DNA of 64,000 bases from Turneriella sp. (GCA_019186965.1 JABARV010000003.1:186001-250000), one strand, 5' to 3'. Positions 41,732 through 52,197 are shown, counted from the stretch's first letter. The notes: generated by a model not told the origin, from the letters alone. Numbers and translations: made by a program.

Positions 41732-43108
41732 CTAACGAACCATGCGCGGTCGACCAGAACTTTTTTTATTTTTGTCCATGAAACCATCGTAGTGCCGCAT
41801 AATAAGCTGGCTCTCGACTTGCTTCAACGTATCTAACGCAACGCCCACGGTAATTAGGAGCGATGTTCCACCAAAAAGGTGGATGAGCGAAGCATATTTT
41901 TCCAAGTTCCAAATAATCATAAAGATATCCGGCGCTATCGCGATAAAGGCAAGAAAAATTGCACCCGACAAGGTAATGCGGTTTAAAATACGCTCAAGGG
42001 TTTCTTCGGTATGTGCGCCTGGCCTTACCCCGGGTATGTATCCGCCATTTTTCTTGAGAGCCTCTGCAATTTCTTTAGGATTATACTGGATTGAGGTATA
42101 AAAATAAGCAAAGAAGATAATAAGGATGATGTAAATAATGAAATAAGTAATTGTACCTGGAGCCAAGTATTTTTGGATCGCTTCGCCAAAGCCTTGGTAA
42201 CGCCCGCCAAAATAACTTGCGATTTGTGACGGAAAAATCATAAGCGACGCGGCAAAAATAATCGGCATCACGTTCGCTGCGTTTACCTTAATAGGCAAAG
42301 TTTGGCTCGCGCCTTGGACCATCCGACGCCCAACGATTCTTTTACCATACTGTAGGGGGATTTTTCTTTGCCCTTCGTTAAGAAGAACAGAAAGAGCAAT
42401 CATTCCTACAAAAAGAGCGAGTAAAATAACCGCAAGAATCGCCTCAGTTTGGTTAGATTTAATATCACCCAAGAATTGTCCCACCGCAGCAGGAGCACCT
42501 GCGATAATCCCCGCAAAAATAAGAAGCGATGTTCCGTTACCTACTCCGCGTTCAGTCATCAGCTCGCCCATCCACATAAGTAGAATTGTGCCTGCTGTAA
42601 TGGTGAGCATTGTAAGCGCAGTAAACCCTGCACCTGGGCCATTCGAGATAAGCATTCCTTTACCGCCCTGCAAAGCTTCGTGGTGGAGCGAGGTTATATA
42701 GACAGTAATACCGTACGCCTGTAACGCGCACAAAAGTACCGTCCCATAACGCGTATACTGGTTGATCTTTTTACGGCCGTAATCGCCTTCTTTTGCAAGG
42801 CGCTGTAACGAGGGGACTGCGACCATCATAATCTGCATAATAATTGACGCAGAAATGTAAGGCATAATTCCTAACGCAAAAACAGAGAGGCGTTTAAACG
42901 CTCCTCCCGCAAAAAGGTCAATGTAGTCGGTAAGGCTACCACCGGCTCCCGAAGAAGCTTTTGCGAAATAGTCTTGGAGCACTTTAAAGTCAAGGCCGGG
43001 CACAGTGATGTGCGCACCCAAACGGAAAAGAAAAAGCATTCCCAGCGTAAAAAGAATTTTTTTACGTAATTCTGCGACCGAAAATATGGTAACGATGGAG
43101 CGGATCAT
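41732..43108 (-). CDS. secY: Preprotein translocase subunit SecY
   Basis: The 458-residue channel protein has ten membrane helices. Recognisable segments are AHITVPGLD, GIMPYISASIIMQ, ERGVGNGTSLLIFAGI, PIKVNAANVMPIIFA and YTSIQYNPKEIAEALKKNGG. The start overlaps the rplO stop by four bases (ATGA). Confidence 0.97.
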   Translation of the reverse strand: MIRSIVTIFSVAELRKKILFTLGMLFLFRLGAHITVPGLDFKVLQDYFAKASSGAGGSLTDYIDLFAGGAFKRLSVFALGIMPYISASIIMQIMMVAVPSLQRLAKEGDYGRKKINQYTRYGTVLLCALQAYGITVYITSLHHEALQGGKGMLISNGPGAGFTALTMLTITAGTILLMWMGELMTERGVGNGTSLLIFAGIIAGAPAAVGQFLGDIKSNQTEAILAVILLALFVGMIALSVLLNEGQRKIPLQYGKRIVGRRMVQGASQTLPIKVNAANVMPIIFAASLMIFPSQIASYFGGRYQGFGEAIQKYLAPGTITYFIIYIILIIFFAYFYTSIQYNPKEIAEALKKNGGYIPGVRPGAHTEETLERILNRITLSGAIFLAFIAIAPDIFMIIWNLEKYASLIHLFGGTSLLITVGVALDTLKQVESQLIMRHYDGFMDKNKKSSGRPRMVR

Positions 43109-43611
43109 TTAGTTGTTTTTTTTCCTTTCACCAATACTTTTGTTTTTACTTCAATCATTTCAATTTTTGCGCCAGCTGCTTCGGCAATTTTTTTCGCTGC
43201 TTCGCTTACTTTATCCACGCGTATGCTTTTTCCTGAAAGTGCATTTTCTTTTCCGTTGCTTTTACCTAAAAGCTTCCAACCTTCAGAGCTTTTTGGTAAA
43301 AAACCCACTTTTTTTAGTACATCGATGTTAATTGCGCTTTCTGAAATCGCTCCCGAAGAAACTAAATGCGCCAAAGTTTGGATATTTACTGGCGAGTATT
43401 CTTTACGGAATGGATTTTGGAATCCACGTTTGGGAATACGCCGGTAAAGTGGCCACTGGCCACCTTCAAAACGTGCAGGAATGTTACCGCCGTTACGCGC
43501 AGTTTGCCCCTTACCGCCGCGGCCAGAGGTTTTACCGTGACCAGAAGAAGTTCCGCGGCCAACGCGTTTTATTCTTTTATTAGCGCCTTTATTTGGTTGT
43601 AGTTGGTTCAT
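43105..43611 (-). CDS. rplO: 50S ribosomal protein L15
   Basis: The 168-residue protein has the glycine-rich N-terminus KRVGRGTSSGHGKTSGRGGKG and FEGGQWPLYRRIPKRGF. The C-terminal half carries AAGAKIEMIE and a basic tail. It is slightly longer than the usual 145-150 residues and overlaps both rpmD and secY by four bases. Confidence 0.96.
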   Translation of the reverse strand: MNQLQPNKGANKRIKRVGRGTSSGHGKTSGRGGKGQTARNGGNIPARFEGGQWPLYRRIPKRGFQNPFRKEYSPVNIQTLAHLVSSGAISESAINIDVLKKVGFLPKSSEGWKLLGKSNGKENALSGKSIRVDKVSEAAKKIAEAAGAKIEMIEVKTKVLVKGKKTTK

Positions 43612-43790
43612 GCTATCGTTTCTACCTTTACTAAGAAATTTACTTTCTTAAGCATCCCCTCCAATTGTGGAGTCACTGTATGCTCGCGCGACATTCCAAC
43701 CCTACGTAAACCTAAAGCGACCAGTGTCGCTTTTTGTTTATCGCTTTTACGAGCATTGCTGCGAGTTTGTGTCACACGTACTTTTTTCAT
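43608..43790 (-). CDS. rpmD: 50S ribosomal protein L30
   Basis: The 60-residue protein has the L30 pattern (VRVTQTRSNA, TLVALGLRRVGMSREHTVTPQ and LKKVNFLVKV). It sits between rpsE and rplO, the conserved spc-operon position, and overlaps rplO. Confidence 0.94.
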   Translation of the reverse strand: MKKVRVTQTRSNARKSDKQKATLVALGLRRVGMSREHTVTPQLEGMLKKVNFLVKVETIA

Positions 43791-43800
43791 TTACCTGTCC

Positions 43801-44463
43801 TCATGCCGTTGGAGCGCTTGCCGCTACCTGAACCGCTTGCGCCGCCATCTCTTTGCGTTTTTCATCGCGACGGCTCTTCGCATACGCACCAAACAAAACG
43901 GGAAGCGGAATTCCACGGCGTAGCCTAGTTTCTTCGATGCTTGTTAACTGCTGTAAACCATTGAGGGTCGCCTTCACGATATTTAACGGATTTGTCGAAC
44001 CGACAGCCTTTGTCAAAATATCTTGAATCCCTGCAAGTTCGATAACCGCACGTACCGATGCTCCTGCAATAATTCCCGTACCGGGAGCTGCTGGCTTTAG
44101 CATCACACGCGCAGACTTAAAGCGGCCAATAACTTCGTGCGGTACTGTTCCCGCTTTCTTAGGTACTTTCATCACTGTTTTTTTAGCGTCTTCAATCGAC
44201 TTGCGGATTGCCTCTGGAACTTCTTTAGCTTTACCAAAACCCAAACCGACATAGTTTTGCCCATCGCCTACAACAGTTAATGCGTTGAACGAAAATCTCC
44301 GCCCGCCTTTTACCACTTTCGCAACACGCGCCATACTCACAACGCGCTCGGTGAGCTCAATGGTTTGGCCATCGATATCTAAAAGATTTTTTTTAACACC
44401 TTCTTTTGTGCTATTTTTTTTGCGTCCGGATTTTTTACCGTGTGGTTTAACTTCATCACTCAT
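43801..44463 (-). CDS. rpsE: 30S ribosomal protein S5
   Basis: The 220-residue protein has the S5 core [35 protein letters not shown] and [19 protein letters not shown]. The first 30 residues are a basic extension ([17 protein letters not shown]) and the tail is Ala-rich, so it is longer than the E. coli protein (167). Confidence 0.96.
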   Translation of the reverse strand: MSDEVKPHGKKSGRKKNSTKEGVKKNLLDIDGQTIELTERVVSMARVAKVVKGGRRFSFNALTVVGDGQNYVGLGFGKAKEVPEAIRKSIEDAKKTVMKVPKKAGTVPHEVIGRFKSARVMLKPAAPGTGIIAGASVRAVIELAGIQDILTKAVGSTNPLNIVKATLNGLQQLTSIEETRLRRGIPLPVLFGAYAKSRRDEKRKEMAAQAVQVAASAPTA

Positions 44464-44467
44464 GGTT

Positions 44468-44854
44468 TTAGATACTTACTCCCTTTTCGCGGAGTTTATC
44501 CGCAAAGCTCTGGACACGTCCGTGGTATAATTTTGCACCACGATCGAAAACATATCCTGCGTCCAATTTTAATTTAGCATCTTGCATTTTGCCTACCAAG
44601 GCTTCTGCCAACTTAGCAGAAAATTCTTTGCTCGTAAATGACTTCACTTTGGCCGATTGTAAACCCTTATCTAAAGTTGAACAGGAAAGAAGCGTACGTC
44701 CCGCCAAATCGTCAAAAATTTGTGCATACAAATGCCTTCCTGACACGTGAAAATTGATGCGTGGTTTACCAGAACGGTTCGCTTTGCGTAAATGCGCACG
44801 CACCCGCGCAACGCGCTTTGCTTTTTGCCGATTAAGTCTTGCTGCCGATGCCAT
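44468..44854 (-). CDS. rplR: 50S ribosomal protein L18
   Basis: The 128-residue 5S rRNA-binding protein has [30 protein letters not shown] and the C-terminal [21 protein letters not shown]. It lies between rplF and rpsE. Confidence 0.96.
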   Translation of the reverse strand: MASAARLNRQKAKRVARVRAHLRKANRSGKPRINFHVSGRHLYAQIFDDLAGRTLLSCSTLDKGLQSAKVKSFTSKEFSAKLAEALVGKMQDAKLKLDAGYVFDRGAKLYHGRVQSFADKLREKGVSI

Positions 44855-44879
44855 TTCTTTTAGCCTCTCTTAATTCCTA

Positions 44880-45422
44880 TTATTTCTTAGAGCCTGTTTT
44901 ACCCGCTTTCCGGCGAACATGTTCTGTCTCGTAACGAATACCTTTACCTTTGTAAGGTTCTGGCTCCCTAAATGCACGCAGTTGCGCGGCGACTTGGCCT
45001 ACACGCTGCTTATCAATCCCTGTAATTTTAAGCTTTGTATTTTCAACAACTTCAATAGTGACATCCGCGGGTTCGTTGTAAACCACATCGTGCGAAAAAC
45101 CCAAGTTAAGGACAATATCCTTACCTTTTTTTTGCGCACGAAAGCCAACACCTTGGAGCAAGAGAACTTTAGTATACCCGACGGAGGTTCCAACAACGTT
45201 GTTGTTTATAAGTGAGCGCACAAGGCCATGCTTTGCTCGCAATTCTTTCGCATCGTTTGCTCGGGTTAATTTAGCTTCATTTCCATTAACTTCAAGCGTA
45301 AGTCCTGGGAAAATCGGCGCAAGCAATGTACCTTTTGGGCCCTTCACTGTAACGCTTTCGGCGCTCGTTGAAATGGTGACCCCTGCGGGAACTTTGATAA
45401 TTTTGTTACCAATACGTGACAT
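44880..45422 (-). CDS. rplF: 50S ribosomal protein L6
   Basis: The 180-residue protein has MSRIGNKIIKVPAGV, VKGPKGTL and the C-terminal FREPEPYKGKGIRYETEHVRRKAGKTG. Its length is normal. Confidence 0.97.
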   Translation of the reverse strand: MSRIGNKIIKVPAGVTISTSAESVTVKGPKGTLLAPIFPGLTLEVNGNEAKLTRANDAKELRAKHGLVRSLINNNVVGTSVGYTKVLLLQGVGFRAQKKGKDIVLNLGFSHDVVYNEPADVTIEVVENTKLKITGIDKQRVGQVAAQLRAFREPEPYKGKGIRYETEHVRRKAGKTGSKK

Positions 45423-45430
45423 TTTATTCC

Positions 45431-45823
45431 TTAATAAATCCGGCAGAGAAACTCTCCACCAACATGTTGAAATTTTGCCTCTTTTTCTGAAAGTACACCT
45501 TTTGGTGTTGAAAAAATACTGAGCCCTAAATTGTTACGCGTAGGCTTAATTTCTTTCCAAGGAAGATAGATGCGCCTTCCTGGTTTAGAGACGCGCTCAA
45601 TTGCAGAAAAGACTGCTTTGTTTTTGAAATAGCGCATCTCCACTTTTGCCATACGCGCTGCACCGCTTTTGTAGACAACAAACCCGTCGATAAAACCTTC
45701 GAGTTTTAAAATATCCAAAATTTTCTCGCAAGTGTTGTTTATGCGTACTTCTACGCTCTCGTGCCCTGCGCCTCCCGCATTACGGATGCGCGTTAACATG
45801 TCTGCTATTAGATCGTTAGTCAT
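45431..45823 (-). CDS. rpsH: 30S ribosomal protein S8
   Basis: The 130-residue protein has [22 protein letters not shown], the [16 protein letters not shown] motif and [17 protein letters not shown]. The last residues GGEFLCRIY are the usual end. Confidence 0.97.
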   Translation of the reverse strand: MTNDLIADMLTRIRNAGGAGHESVEVRINNTCEKILDILKLEGFIDGFVVYKSGAARMAKVEMRYFKNKAVFSAIERVSKPGRRIYLPWKEIKPTRNNLGLSIFSTPKGVLSEKEAKFQHVGGEFLCRIY

Positions 45824-45830
45824 ATATTAC

Positions 45831-46016
45831 TCACCAAGATGATTTACTCACGCCCGGGATTAACCCCCGCGATGCATTTTCGCGAAAACAAATACGGCAC
45901 ATTTCGAACCGGCGCATATACCCGTGTGCACGCCCACAAAGAGGACAGCGGTGATACGCTCGCGACGCAAACTTTGGTTTACGCGCCGCTTTGATTGCCA
46001 TCGATTTTTTTGCCAT
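45831..46016 (-). CDS. rpsN: 30S ribosomal protein S14, zinc-binding type
   Basis: The 61-residue short form has the zinc ligands CPLCGR and CRICFRE. The end is [11 protein letters not shown]. It lies between rplE and rpsH. Confidence 0.97.
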   Translation of the reverse strand: MAKKSMAIKAARKPKFASRAYHRCPLCGRAHGYMRRFEMCRICFRENASRGLIPGVSKSSW

Positions 46017-46018
46017 AA

Positions 46019-46585
46019 CTATTTACCCTTCCGAATTGGAAAATTAAACTTCTCAAGAAGCTTCAAAGAATGCTCTGCGCTTTTTGACTGAATAACAAGC
46101 GTAATATCCATTCCATGAATATTGTCAACATTATCAAAATTGATTTCTGGAAAAATAATTTGCTCTTTAACTCCCAAAGAATAATTACCTTTTGCATCAA
46201 ACGACTTTGGGCTTAGTCCGTTAAAATCGCGAACGCGTGGCAAAGCAATGTTCACCAAACGGTCTAAAAATTCGTACATACGGTCGCCTCTCAAGGTGAC
46301 CATAACCCCAATTGCCAAACCTTCGCGCAACTTAAAGTTAGATATAGCCTCTTTTGCACGCGTTTTAACAGGCGCTTGTCCTGTAATTGCAGCCAATTCG
46401 TTTACAACTTTATCAATAGATTTAGGATTTGCTACCGCAAAACCTGCGCCAACGTTGAGCACTATTTTTTTGAGAACGGGGACTTCCATTATCGACTTAA
46501 CGCCCAGCTCTTGCTTAAGCTCCGTGCGAATTTTGTCGTTGTAAAGCTTGCGCAAACGCGCAGAGGTTTTCTTTTCAGATACCAT
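46019..46585 (-). CDS. rplE: 50S ribosomal protein L5
   Basis: The 188-residue 5S rRNA-binding protein has [33 protein letters not shown] and the end [30 protein letters not shown]. It lies 2 bases from both neighbours. Confidence 0.97.
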   Translation of the reverse strand: MVSEKKTSARLRKLYNDKIRTELKQELGVKSIMEVPVLKKIVLNVGAGFAVANPKSIDKVVNELAAITGQAPVKTRAKEAISNFKLREGLAIGVMVTLRGDRMYEFLDRLVNIALPRVRDFNGLSPKSFDAKGNYSLGVKEQIIFPEINFDNVDNIHGMDITLVIQSKSAEHSLKLLEKFNFPIRKGK

Positions 46586-46587
46586 AA

Positions 46588-46932
46588 TTAATCCAACACC
46601 CTTTTGCGTCCTGACGCTACCGAATAACGCGCTTTCTTTCCATTTTTATCCGCTGCGTAAGCGATACGCGTCGGCTTTTTTTCTTTAGAATCGTAATACT
46701 GCACATTGGAAAGCGCAATTGGCATTTCAATTTCCACAATGCCGCCTTTAGGATTTTCTTGTGAAGGGCGTGAAAACCGCTTGCGTAAGTTTACCCCTTG
46801 GACAACTACTTGTTGCTTTTCTAAGTTGATATAAAGTATTTCACCACGCGCTTTACGGTTCTTTCCCGCAATAACAATGACTTCGTCTTTAATTTTAAGG
46901 CGTGTTTTAGTTTTCTTCGGAGCTGGTTTCAT
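46588..46932 (-). CDS. rplX: 50S ribosomal protein L24
   Basis: The 114-residue protein has a KOW motif (KDEVIVIAGKNRKARGEIL) and the end GKKARYSVASGRKRVLD. It has GGIVEIEMPIALSNVQ, typical of L24, which nucleates 50S assembly. Confidence 0.96.
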   Translation of the reverse strand: MKPAPKKTKTRLKIKDEVIVIAGKNRKARGEILYINLEKQQVVVQGVNLRKRFSRPSQENPKGGIVEIEMPIALSNVQYYDSKEKKPTRIAYAADKNGKKARYSVASGRKRVLD

Positions 46933-46945
46933 TGGTAATCCTTAT

Positions 46946-47338
46946 TTACAATACCTCGGGCGCCAACGAAATAATTTTCATAAACTGGCGGTCCCTCAAT
47001 TCACGCGCAACTGGTCCAAATATACGCGTTCCTTTTGGATTATTGTCTTTGTCGAGTAACGCGCACGCATTTTCGTCAAAACGGATGTAAGAACCATCTT
47101 GCCGCCGAATTTCTTTTTTTGTACGAACAATTACCGCTTTTTGCACTTGCTTTTTGTGGTCTTTCTTTCCCATCGAATCTTTAATTCCGTACGCAGGAGT
47201 TGCAGATTTAACAGCGACAACAATAATGTCTCCAACCCCAGCGTAACGCCTTTTAGAACCACCCAATACTTTGATAACCTGTACTTGGCGTGCGCCGGTG
47301 TTATCCGCAACTTTAAGCCATGAAAGCATCTGTAACAT
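46946..47338 (-). CDS. rplN: 50S ribosomal protein L14, with a short insert
   Basis: The 130-residue protein has [25 protein letters not shown] and [10 protein letters not shown]. Compared with the normal 122 residues it has about 8 extra residues in the loop [16 protein letters not shown] before [10 protein letters not shown]. The loop faces the region of interface bridges in known ribosomes. Confidence 0.96.
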   Translation of the reverse strand: MLQMLSWLKVADNTGARQVQVIKVLGGSKRRYAGVGDIIVVAVKSATPAYGIKDSMGKKDHKKQVQKAVIVRTKKEIRRQDGSYIRFDENACALLDKDNNPKGTRIFGPVARELRDRQFMKIISLAPEVL

Positions 47339-47341
47339 AAA

Positions 47342-47623
47342 TTAACCTACCGCCTCAACTTCTTCTGCCTTGCGGGCGACAATCGTCGCTAACGCAAAAC
47401 GTTTATTTCGCGAATGGGGACGCGATTCTTCGATTATAACTGTATCGCCTTCGCGTGCTTCGCCCTTTTCGTCGTGTGCCATAATCCGTTTTGTAAGGCG
47501 GATTGTTTTCTTAAACCGCGTGTCTTGCTTACGAAACGCAATAGAGACTATAATTGTCTTAGGAGTTTTAGAGGAGACAACAACACCTTGGATCGATTTT
47601 TTTGCTTTTTTTTCTTGGCTCAT
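47342..47623 (-). CDS. rpsQ: 30S ribosomal protein S17
   Basis: The 93-residue protein has GVVVSSKTPKTIIVSI, KKTIRLTKRIMAHDEKGEAREGDTV and the motif ESRPHSRNKRFAL. It overlaps rpmC by four bases (ATGA). Confidence 0.96.
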   Translation of the reverse strand: MSQEKKAKKSIQGVVVSSKTPKTIIVSIAFRKQDTRFKKTIRLTKRIMAHDEKGEAREGDTVIIEESRPHSRNKRFALATIVARKAEEVEAVG

Positions 47624-47868
47624 GCTTTACCAACCAATTTTTGGTTACTATTTTGTCTTTTCCGTTGCCCTTGGATCGTTAAAATACGTGCAATATCCTT
47701 TTTTAATGAGCCAACCCTAGCGTTGTTGGAAAACGCTGCCGTCACCATACTAAAGCGAATCTCTTGGAGCTCGCGACGAAAGTCCGCATGGTGCCGCGTA
47801 AGCTCCTCATCGCTCAGTTCCGCGTAATTAACTTTTTTTACGGCTTTTTTCTTTTCTGCTTTAGCCAT
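47620..47868 (-). CDS. rpmC: 50S ribosomal protein L29
   Basis: The 82-residue protein has the L29 helices (YAELSDEELTRHHADFRRELQEIRF, then KKDIARILTI). The first 15 residues are a Lys-rich extension. I take ATG 47868 (MAKAEKKK); an in-frame start at 47907 would add 13 residues that do not look ribosomal. Confidence 0.93.
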   Translation of the reverse strand: MAKAEKKKAVKKVNYAELSDEELTRHHADFRRELQEIRFSMVTAAFSNNARVGSLKKDIARILTIQGQRKRQNSNQKLVGKA

Positions 47869-47942
47869 GGTAGACGTCCATTCTTTGTTTTTTAGACACC
47901 CCGTCAACGAGAGTCATTACAGCATAAGTTATAAGTTCCATT

Positions 47943-48350
47943 TTATACACGCTTCACAATTTTTGTTTTAATAGGGAGTTTCGCGGCTGCACGTGTTAAC
48001 GCCTCTGCCATCACCTTTTCGTCTGCCCCACCCATTTCAAACATCACCTTACCTGGTTTAACAATTGCAACATAGTGATCGACGCCACCTTTTCCTTTAC
48101 CTTGGCGCGTTTCGGCGGGCTTTTTTGTAACCGGCCTATCGGGAAAAATACGAATCCAGACTTTTGCTCCGCGCCGCACGTGGCGCATCATTGCAACACG
48201 GGCAGCTTCAATTTGTCGAGAGGTAATCCTTTCTCCGGAGACAGCTTTTAATCCCAAATCTCCAAAAGCAACAGTATTACCTCCTTTAGAGAAACCGTGT
48301 AGGTTGAGGGTGTGTGGCTTACGCCATTTTAATCTTTTTGGTGCGAGCAT
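47943..48350 (-). CDS. rplP: 50S ribosomal protein L16
   Basis: The 135-residue protein has [13 protein letters not shown], the motif [23 protein letters not shown] and an end [16 protein letters not shown]. It is close to the 23S A-site region in known ribosomes. Confidence 0.97.
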   Translation of the reverse strand: MLAPKRLKWRKPHTLNLHGFSKGGNTVAFGDLGLKAVSGERITSRQIEAARVAMMRHVRRGAKVWIRIFPDRPVTKKPAETRQGKGKGGVDHYVAIVKPGKVMFEMGGADEKVMAEALTRAAAKLPIKTKIVKRV

Positions 48351-48359
48351 TTTTCGTCC

Positions 48360-49037
48360 TTACGCTTCCCGCCGTTTTATCGTATATTTATCTTCTTCGT
48401 TTTCTTTGGCTTCCAAGTAGTCGCCGGTATAAATCCAAACTTTAACACCAATTTTTCCGAATGTCGTATCCGCCTCTGCAGTACCGTAATCGATAATCGC
48501 CCTAAGCGTATGCAATGGTACACGGCCTTCTAAATACTGTTCCCGACGCGCCATGTCTGCACCGTTAAGGCGTCCTGATACCATAACACGTACGCCTAAC
48601 GCACCGGCACGTATTGCCGAACGAAGCGCCATTTTCATTGCACGGCGAAATGCCATACGGTCTTCTAATTGTAACGCAACCGATTCCGCTAAAGCTTGCG
48701 CAGAACCGTCTGGCTTAGCGACCTCGATAATTTTTACATCTAACGGTTTTGAAACCATTGAACGCAACGTTGTTTTGAGTGCGTCAATTTTCTTTCCTTG
48801 TTGGCCAATAACAAGCCCTGGCTTTGTACTATGTAGTTTGACATGAATTTTTTCTGGAAAACGCTCAATGCCGACTTTTACGACACCACTTTTATTAAAA
48901 CGTTCTTTGATATGCTTGCGGATTCTTAAATCTTCGTGTAAGGTCGCTGCGTACGCCTCTTTTTTATGGTACCACACGCTATCCCAAGTGCGTGTAATTT
49001 TTAAGCGTAAGCCAACTGGATTTGTTTTTTGTCCCAT
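48360..49037 (-). CDS. rpsC: 30S ribosomal protein S3
   Basis: The 225-residue protein has [12 protein letters not shown], the KH domain [19 protein letters not shown] and the C-terminal [30 protein letters not shown]. It contributes to the mRNA entry channel. Confidence 0.97.
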   Translation of the reverse strand: MGQKTNPVGLRLKITRTWDSVWYHKKEAYAATLHEDLRIRKHIKERFNKSGVVKVGIERFPEKIHVKLHSTKPGLVIGQQGKKIDALKTTLRSMVSKPLDVKIIEVAKPDGSAQALAESVALQLEDRMAFRRAMKMALRSAIRAGALGVRVMVSGRLNGADMARREQYLEGRVPLHTLRAIIDYGTAEADTTFGKIGVKVWIYTGDYLEAKENEEDKYTIKRREA

Positions 49038-49064
49038 GTTAATCCTAATTCATTATCCCTATCA

Positions 49065-49403
49065 TCAATCTTCGTCTGAAAGTACAATCGTCAACTTTGA
49101 TGTCTTTTTTTGGATGCGGTCTGCACGGCCACGGGCACGTGGCATAAAGCGCTTCATAATAGGTCCGCCGTCGACAAAAATTTTTCGTACATAAAGTGCG
49201 TTAGCGTCAACGTTTGGATTAAGCACGCGTGCGTTTGCCGCTGCGCTATTTAATGCTTTGAGAATAATACGTGCCCCTTTAAGCGGCATCGCTTTCAAAA
49301 TGCCCGCAGCGGTTGTATAGTCCTCACCGCGGACTTCGTTTGCAACAAGCCGCATTTTTCTTGCGGACATGCGCACTTGGTCTACCGAAGATTTTGCTTC
49401 CAT
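49065..49403 (-). CDS. rplV: 50S ribosomal protein L22
   Basis: The 112-residue protein has RMSARKMRLVANEVRGE and the tunnel-lining hairpin region GPIMKRFMPRARGRADRIQKKTSKLTIVLSD. The start is preceded by ribosome-binding site AAGGAAAC. Confidence 0.97.
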   Translation of the reverse strand: MEAKSSVDQVRMSARKMRLVANEVRGEDYTTAAGILKAMPLKGARIILKALNSAAANARVLNPNVDANALYVRKIFVDGGPIMKRFMPRARGRADRIQKKTSKLTIVLSDED

Positions 49404-49416
49404 TTTGTTTCCTTGC

Positions 49417-49695
49417 CTATGCCGTCTTCTTTTTGTCTAAACTTGTATGGCCTTTATATGTTCGTGTAGGAGCAAATTCGCCCAGCTTATGGCCAACAAT
49501 ATTTTCATTTACATAAACGGGGATAAATTTATTTCCATTATGTACGAGAAACGTCATCCCTACCATTTCAGGAAAAATTGTTGAACGGCGCGACCATGTT
49601 TTTATAGGTTTTTTGTCGTTTGCCGCTTTCGCTTTTTCTACCTTTTTAAATAGATGCTGATCGATAAACGGTCCTTTCTTTAATGAACGAGACAT
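49417..49695 (-). CDS. rpsS: 30S ribosomal protein S19
   Basis: The 92-residue protein has [37 protein letters not shown] and [17 protein letters not shown]. It overlaps the rplB stop by one base (TAATG). Confidence 0.98.
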   Translation of the reverse strand: MSRSLKKGPFIDQHLFKKVEKAKAANDKKPIKTWSRRSTIFPEMVGMTFLVHNGNKFIPVYVNENIVGHKLGEFAPTRTYKGHTSLDKKKTA

Positions 49696-50537
49696 TAGTC
49701 ACCACCCCGACGGCGCACTTTGCGCGATATAATAAATCTTTCCGATGTTTTTCTTTTATTTCGTGTTTTGTATCCACGCGTTGGTTGTCCCCAAGGCGAT
49801 ACAGGGTGGCGTCCACCCGAGGTTTTACCTTCGCCACCTCCAAGGGGGTGGTCAACAGGGTTCATTGCAACACCGCGTACGCGGGGGCGCAATCCCAACC
49901 AGCGAGAACGCCCCGCTTTTCCCAACGATACTAATTCGTGTTCGTGGTTTCCTACAACGCCAATTGTCGCCATACAGCGGTTGTGTACTTTACGCGTTTC
50001 TCCCGAAGGAAGTTTGATGATGGTATAGTCCCCGTCACGGCCAGAGATGATTGCGAAAGTTCCTGCTGAGCGTGCAAGCTGACCACCCCGCCCTAAAGTA
50101 AGCTCCACATTATGGATGTGTGCGCCAATGGGTAACGCACTCAAAGGAGCTGCATTACCCACTTCAATTTCAACCTTAGGCGCTGAAATAATCTTTTGGC
50201 CAACTTTTAGTCCCTGCGGAGCGATAATGTAGGCACGCGCACCATCTGCGTAGCAAACAAGTGCAATGTTAGCAGAGCGGTTTGGATCGTACTCTATGGT
50301 TTCTACTGTTGCCGGAATATTTACTTTGTTACGGCGAAAATCAATGATACGAAAACGGCGCTTATGGCCACCACCACGGCGACGGCTTGTTATACGCCCT
50401 TGGTTGTTGCGACCCGCCGTTTCTTTTTTGAAGGTAAGCAGCGCTTTGTGTGGCCTCGACTCTGTTACTTCGTCTGAACGCAATACCGATTTATAACGTT
50501 GCGTTGGGGTGTTGGGTTTGAATCTCTTTATTGCCAT
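49695..50537 (-). CDS. rplB: 50S ribosomal protein L2
   Basis: The 280-residue protein has [28 protein letters not shown], and the conserved region [29 protein letters not shown], which contains the histidine near the peptidyl-transferase centre. Confidence 0.98.
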   Translation of the reverse strand: MAIKRFKPNTPTQRYKSVLRSDEVTESRPHKALLTFKKETAGRNNQGRITSRRRGGGHKRRFRIIDFRRNKVNIPATVETIEYDPNRSANIALVCYADGARAYIIAPQGLKVGQKIISAPKVEIEVGNAAPLSALPIGAHIHNVELTLGRGGQLARSAGTFAIISGRDGDYTIIKLPSGETRKVHNRCMATIGVVGNHEHELVSLGKAGRSRWLGLRPRVRGVAMNPVDHPLGGGEGKTSGGRHPVSPWGQPTRGYKTRNKRKTSERFIISRKVRRRGGD

Positions 50538-50540
50538 TTT

Positions 50541-50825
50541 TTACACCCCTTCAAAAAGACTAATCTTGTCGCTTTTTTTCAAAAAGACGTATGCTTTCTT
50601 GCGGCGCTTAGTATAGCCTATATTGTACCGGTTTGCTTTTGCGTCAGAGCGCACAATAAGCGTACGCACTTTCTCGGGTTTGACGTTAAAAATTTTACGG
50701 ACTGCATCCGCAATCTGCTTTTTATTCGCGCTAAGCGTAACCTCAAAAAGGTAGCAATTTTGGCTACGCAAGCGTTCTGCCTTTTCGGAAACAATCGGTT
50801 TTTTTATTACATCGTAAACATTCAT
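50541..50825 (-). CDS. rplW: 50S ribosomal protein L23
   Basis: The 94-residue protein has VIKKPIVSEKAERL, FEVTLSANKKQIADAVRKIF and a basic end KRRKKAYVFLK. L23 forms the exit-tunnel docking site for trigger factor and SRP. Confidence 0.96.
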   Translation of the reverse strand: MNVYDVIKKPIVSEKAERLRSQNCYLFEVTLSANKKQIADAVRKIFNVKPEKVRTLIVRSDAKANRYNIGYTKRRKKAYVFLKKSDKISLFEGV

Positions 50826-50833
50826 AATCCCTC

Positions 50834-51529
50834 TTACAATAGCGCAGAGAATTTTTTATCCAACTCTGCCAACGCTGCTTTACTCACCACCAAGCCTTCG
50901 TTGTAAAAGAGGCTACTTGCACCCAAGCGCGCCGCATTTACCGGTTTTATCCATGGAATATTTTTAAGCGATTTCACATCTTTAGCTTCAGAAGAACCCA
51001 TAAGGACAGCGATAGTATGCCGCGCTGCATTACTATTGGCGCGTAGTTTTTTCTTGGCACGCCCCTCTTTTTGCAAATTTGCTCCAGCGACAATTTTACT
51101 AATAGCTTCAAATGCCGCCTTTGTTGAAATTTTATCTTGTGGAAGCCCGTCGTACGCAACAACCTTGTTTTCTTGCAATTTTTTAGCAAGAATGTGCGCC
51201 AAGCCCACCTGTTTTTTTTGGCGCGAAATATTCTCGCGGTAGTCGCGGGGTAGCGGACCAAAAACGATACCGCCATGGCGCCACTGTGGAGAGCGAATTG
51301 AACCTTGGCGGGCATTCCCCGTCCCTTTTTGCTTCCAAGGTTTTTTACCGCCACCAGAGACTTCGGCCTTCGTTTTAGTTTTGTGCGTACCTTGGCGCTG
51401 GTTTGCTTGCTCTGCCTTTATAATTTCCCAAATAAGGTGTTTGTTGACCTTTAAAGCTGCCAACTTATCGGTAATTTGCACATCTGCTGCGGCTGCGCCC
51501 GTATTTGTATATGATTTAATTTTTGCCAT
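50834..51529 (-). CDS. rplD: 50S ribosomal protein L4
   Basis: The 231-residue protein has RQGTHKTKTKAEVSGGGKKPWKQKGTGNARQGSIRSPQWRHGG split over the tunnel loop, and the C-terminal NIPWIKPVNAARLGASSLF. In several bacteria L4 also represses its own operon. Confidence 0.97.
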   Translation of the reverse strand: MAKIKSYTNTGAAAADVQITDKLAALKVNKHLIWEIIKAEQANQRQGTHKTKTKAEVSGGGKKPWKQKGTGNARQGSIRSPQWRHGGIVFGPLPRDYRENISRQKKQVGLAHILAKKLQENKVVAYDGLPQDKISTKAAFEAISKIVAGANLQKEGRAKKKLRANSNAARHTIAVLMGSSEAKDVKSLKNIPWIKPVNAARLGASSLFYNEGLVVSKAALAELDKKFSALL

Positions 51530-51536
51530 GGTAATC

Positions 51537-52163
51537 CTAATTTTGGTATATGAATACCGACGCGCCTTTATGCCCAGGAACCGCGCCTTTTAGCAGCACG
51601 ACATTTTCTTCGGGAAGGATACGGAACACCTCGATATTCTTTAAAGTGGTTGTTCTTGCGCCTTTATGCCCGGGCATGCGCTTACCTTTTTGAACCTCTC
51701 CCGGAATCTTCCGGTTTCCAATAGAACCTGGTGCGCGGTGAAAATTTGAACCGTGCGTCATTCGACCACCGCCGAACTTGTAGCGCTTAACAACACCTGC
51801 AAAACCTTTACCTTTACTTGTACCTGTTACAAAGACCTTTTCCCCTGCAGAAAAAAGGTCGCATGTCAAAACATCGCCAACTGTTTTATCAGTTGAAAAA
51901 TCGCGCATTTCGACAGCATGAGCGCTATAGTACCCAACTTTTTCTTTTGCTGCCTTTTGGTGGCCTTTAAGAGCTTTAGTTACCACCTTTTCTTTCTGAG
52001 ATCCAAAACCAATTTGTACGGCGCTATACCCGTCTTTTTCTTGGGTTTTAATTTGTAACACGGGACAAGGACCTGCTTGGATAGCTGTAACCACAACCTG
52101 TGCTCCGTCATCAGTCCAGATGTTTAACATCCCAATTTTTTTTCCAAGAAGTCCTTTTTGCAT
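51537..52163 (-). CDS. rplC: 50S ribosomal protein L3
   Basis: The 208-residue protein has KGLLGKKIGMLNIW, VTGTSKGKGFAGVVKRYKFGG, MTHGSNFHRAPGSIG and MPGHKGARTTTLKN. Length and position are normal. Confidence 0.98.
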   Translation of the reverse strand: MQKGLLGKKIGMLNIWTDDGAQVVVTAIQAGPCPVLQIKTQEKDGYSAVQIGFGSQKEKVVTKALKGHQKAAKEKVGYYSAHAVEMRDFSTDKTVGDVLTCDLFSAGEKVFVTGTSKGKGFAGVVKRYKFGGGRMTHGSNFHRAPGSIGNRKIPGEVQKGKRMPGHKGARTTTLKNIEVFRILPEENVVLLKGAVPGHKGASVFIYQN

Positions 52164-52197
52164 TTTCTACCTTATACCTAAACCCTATTTAACCCAC

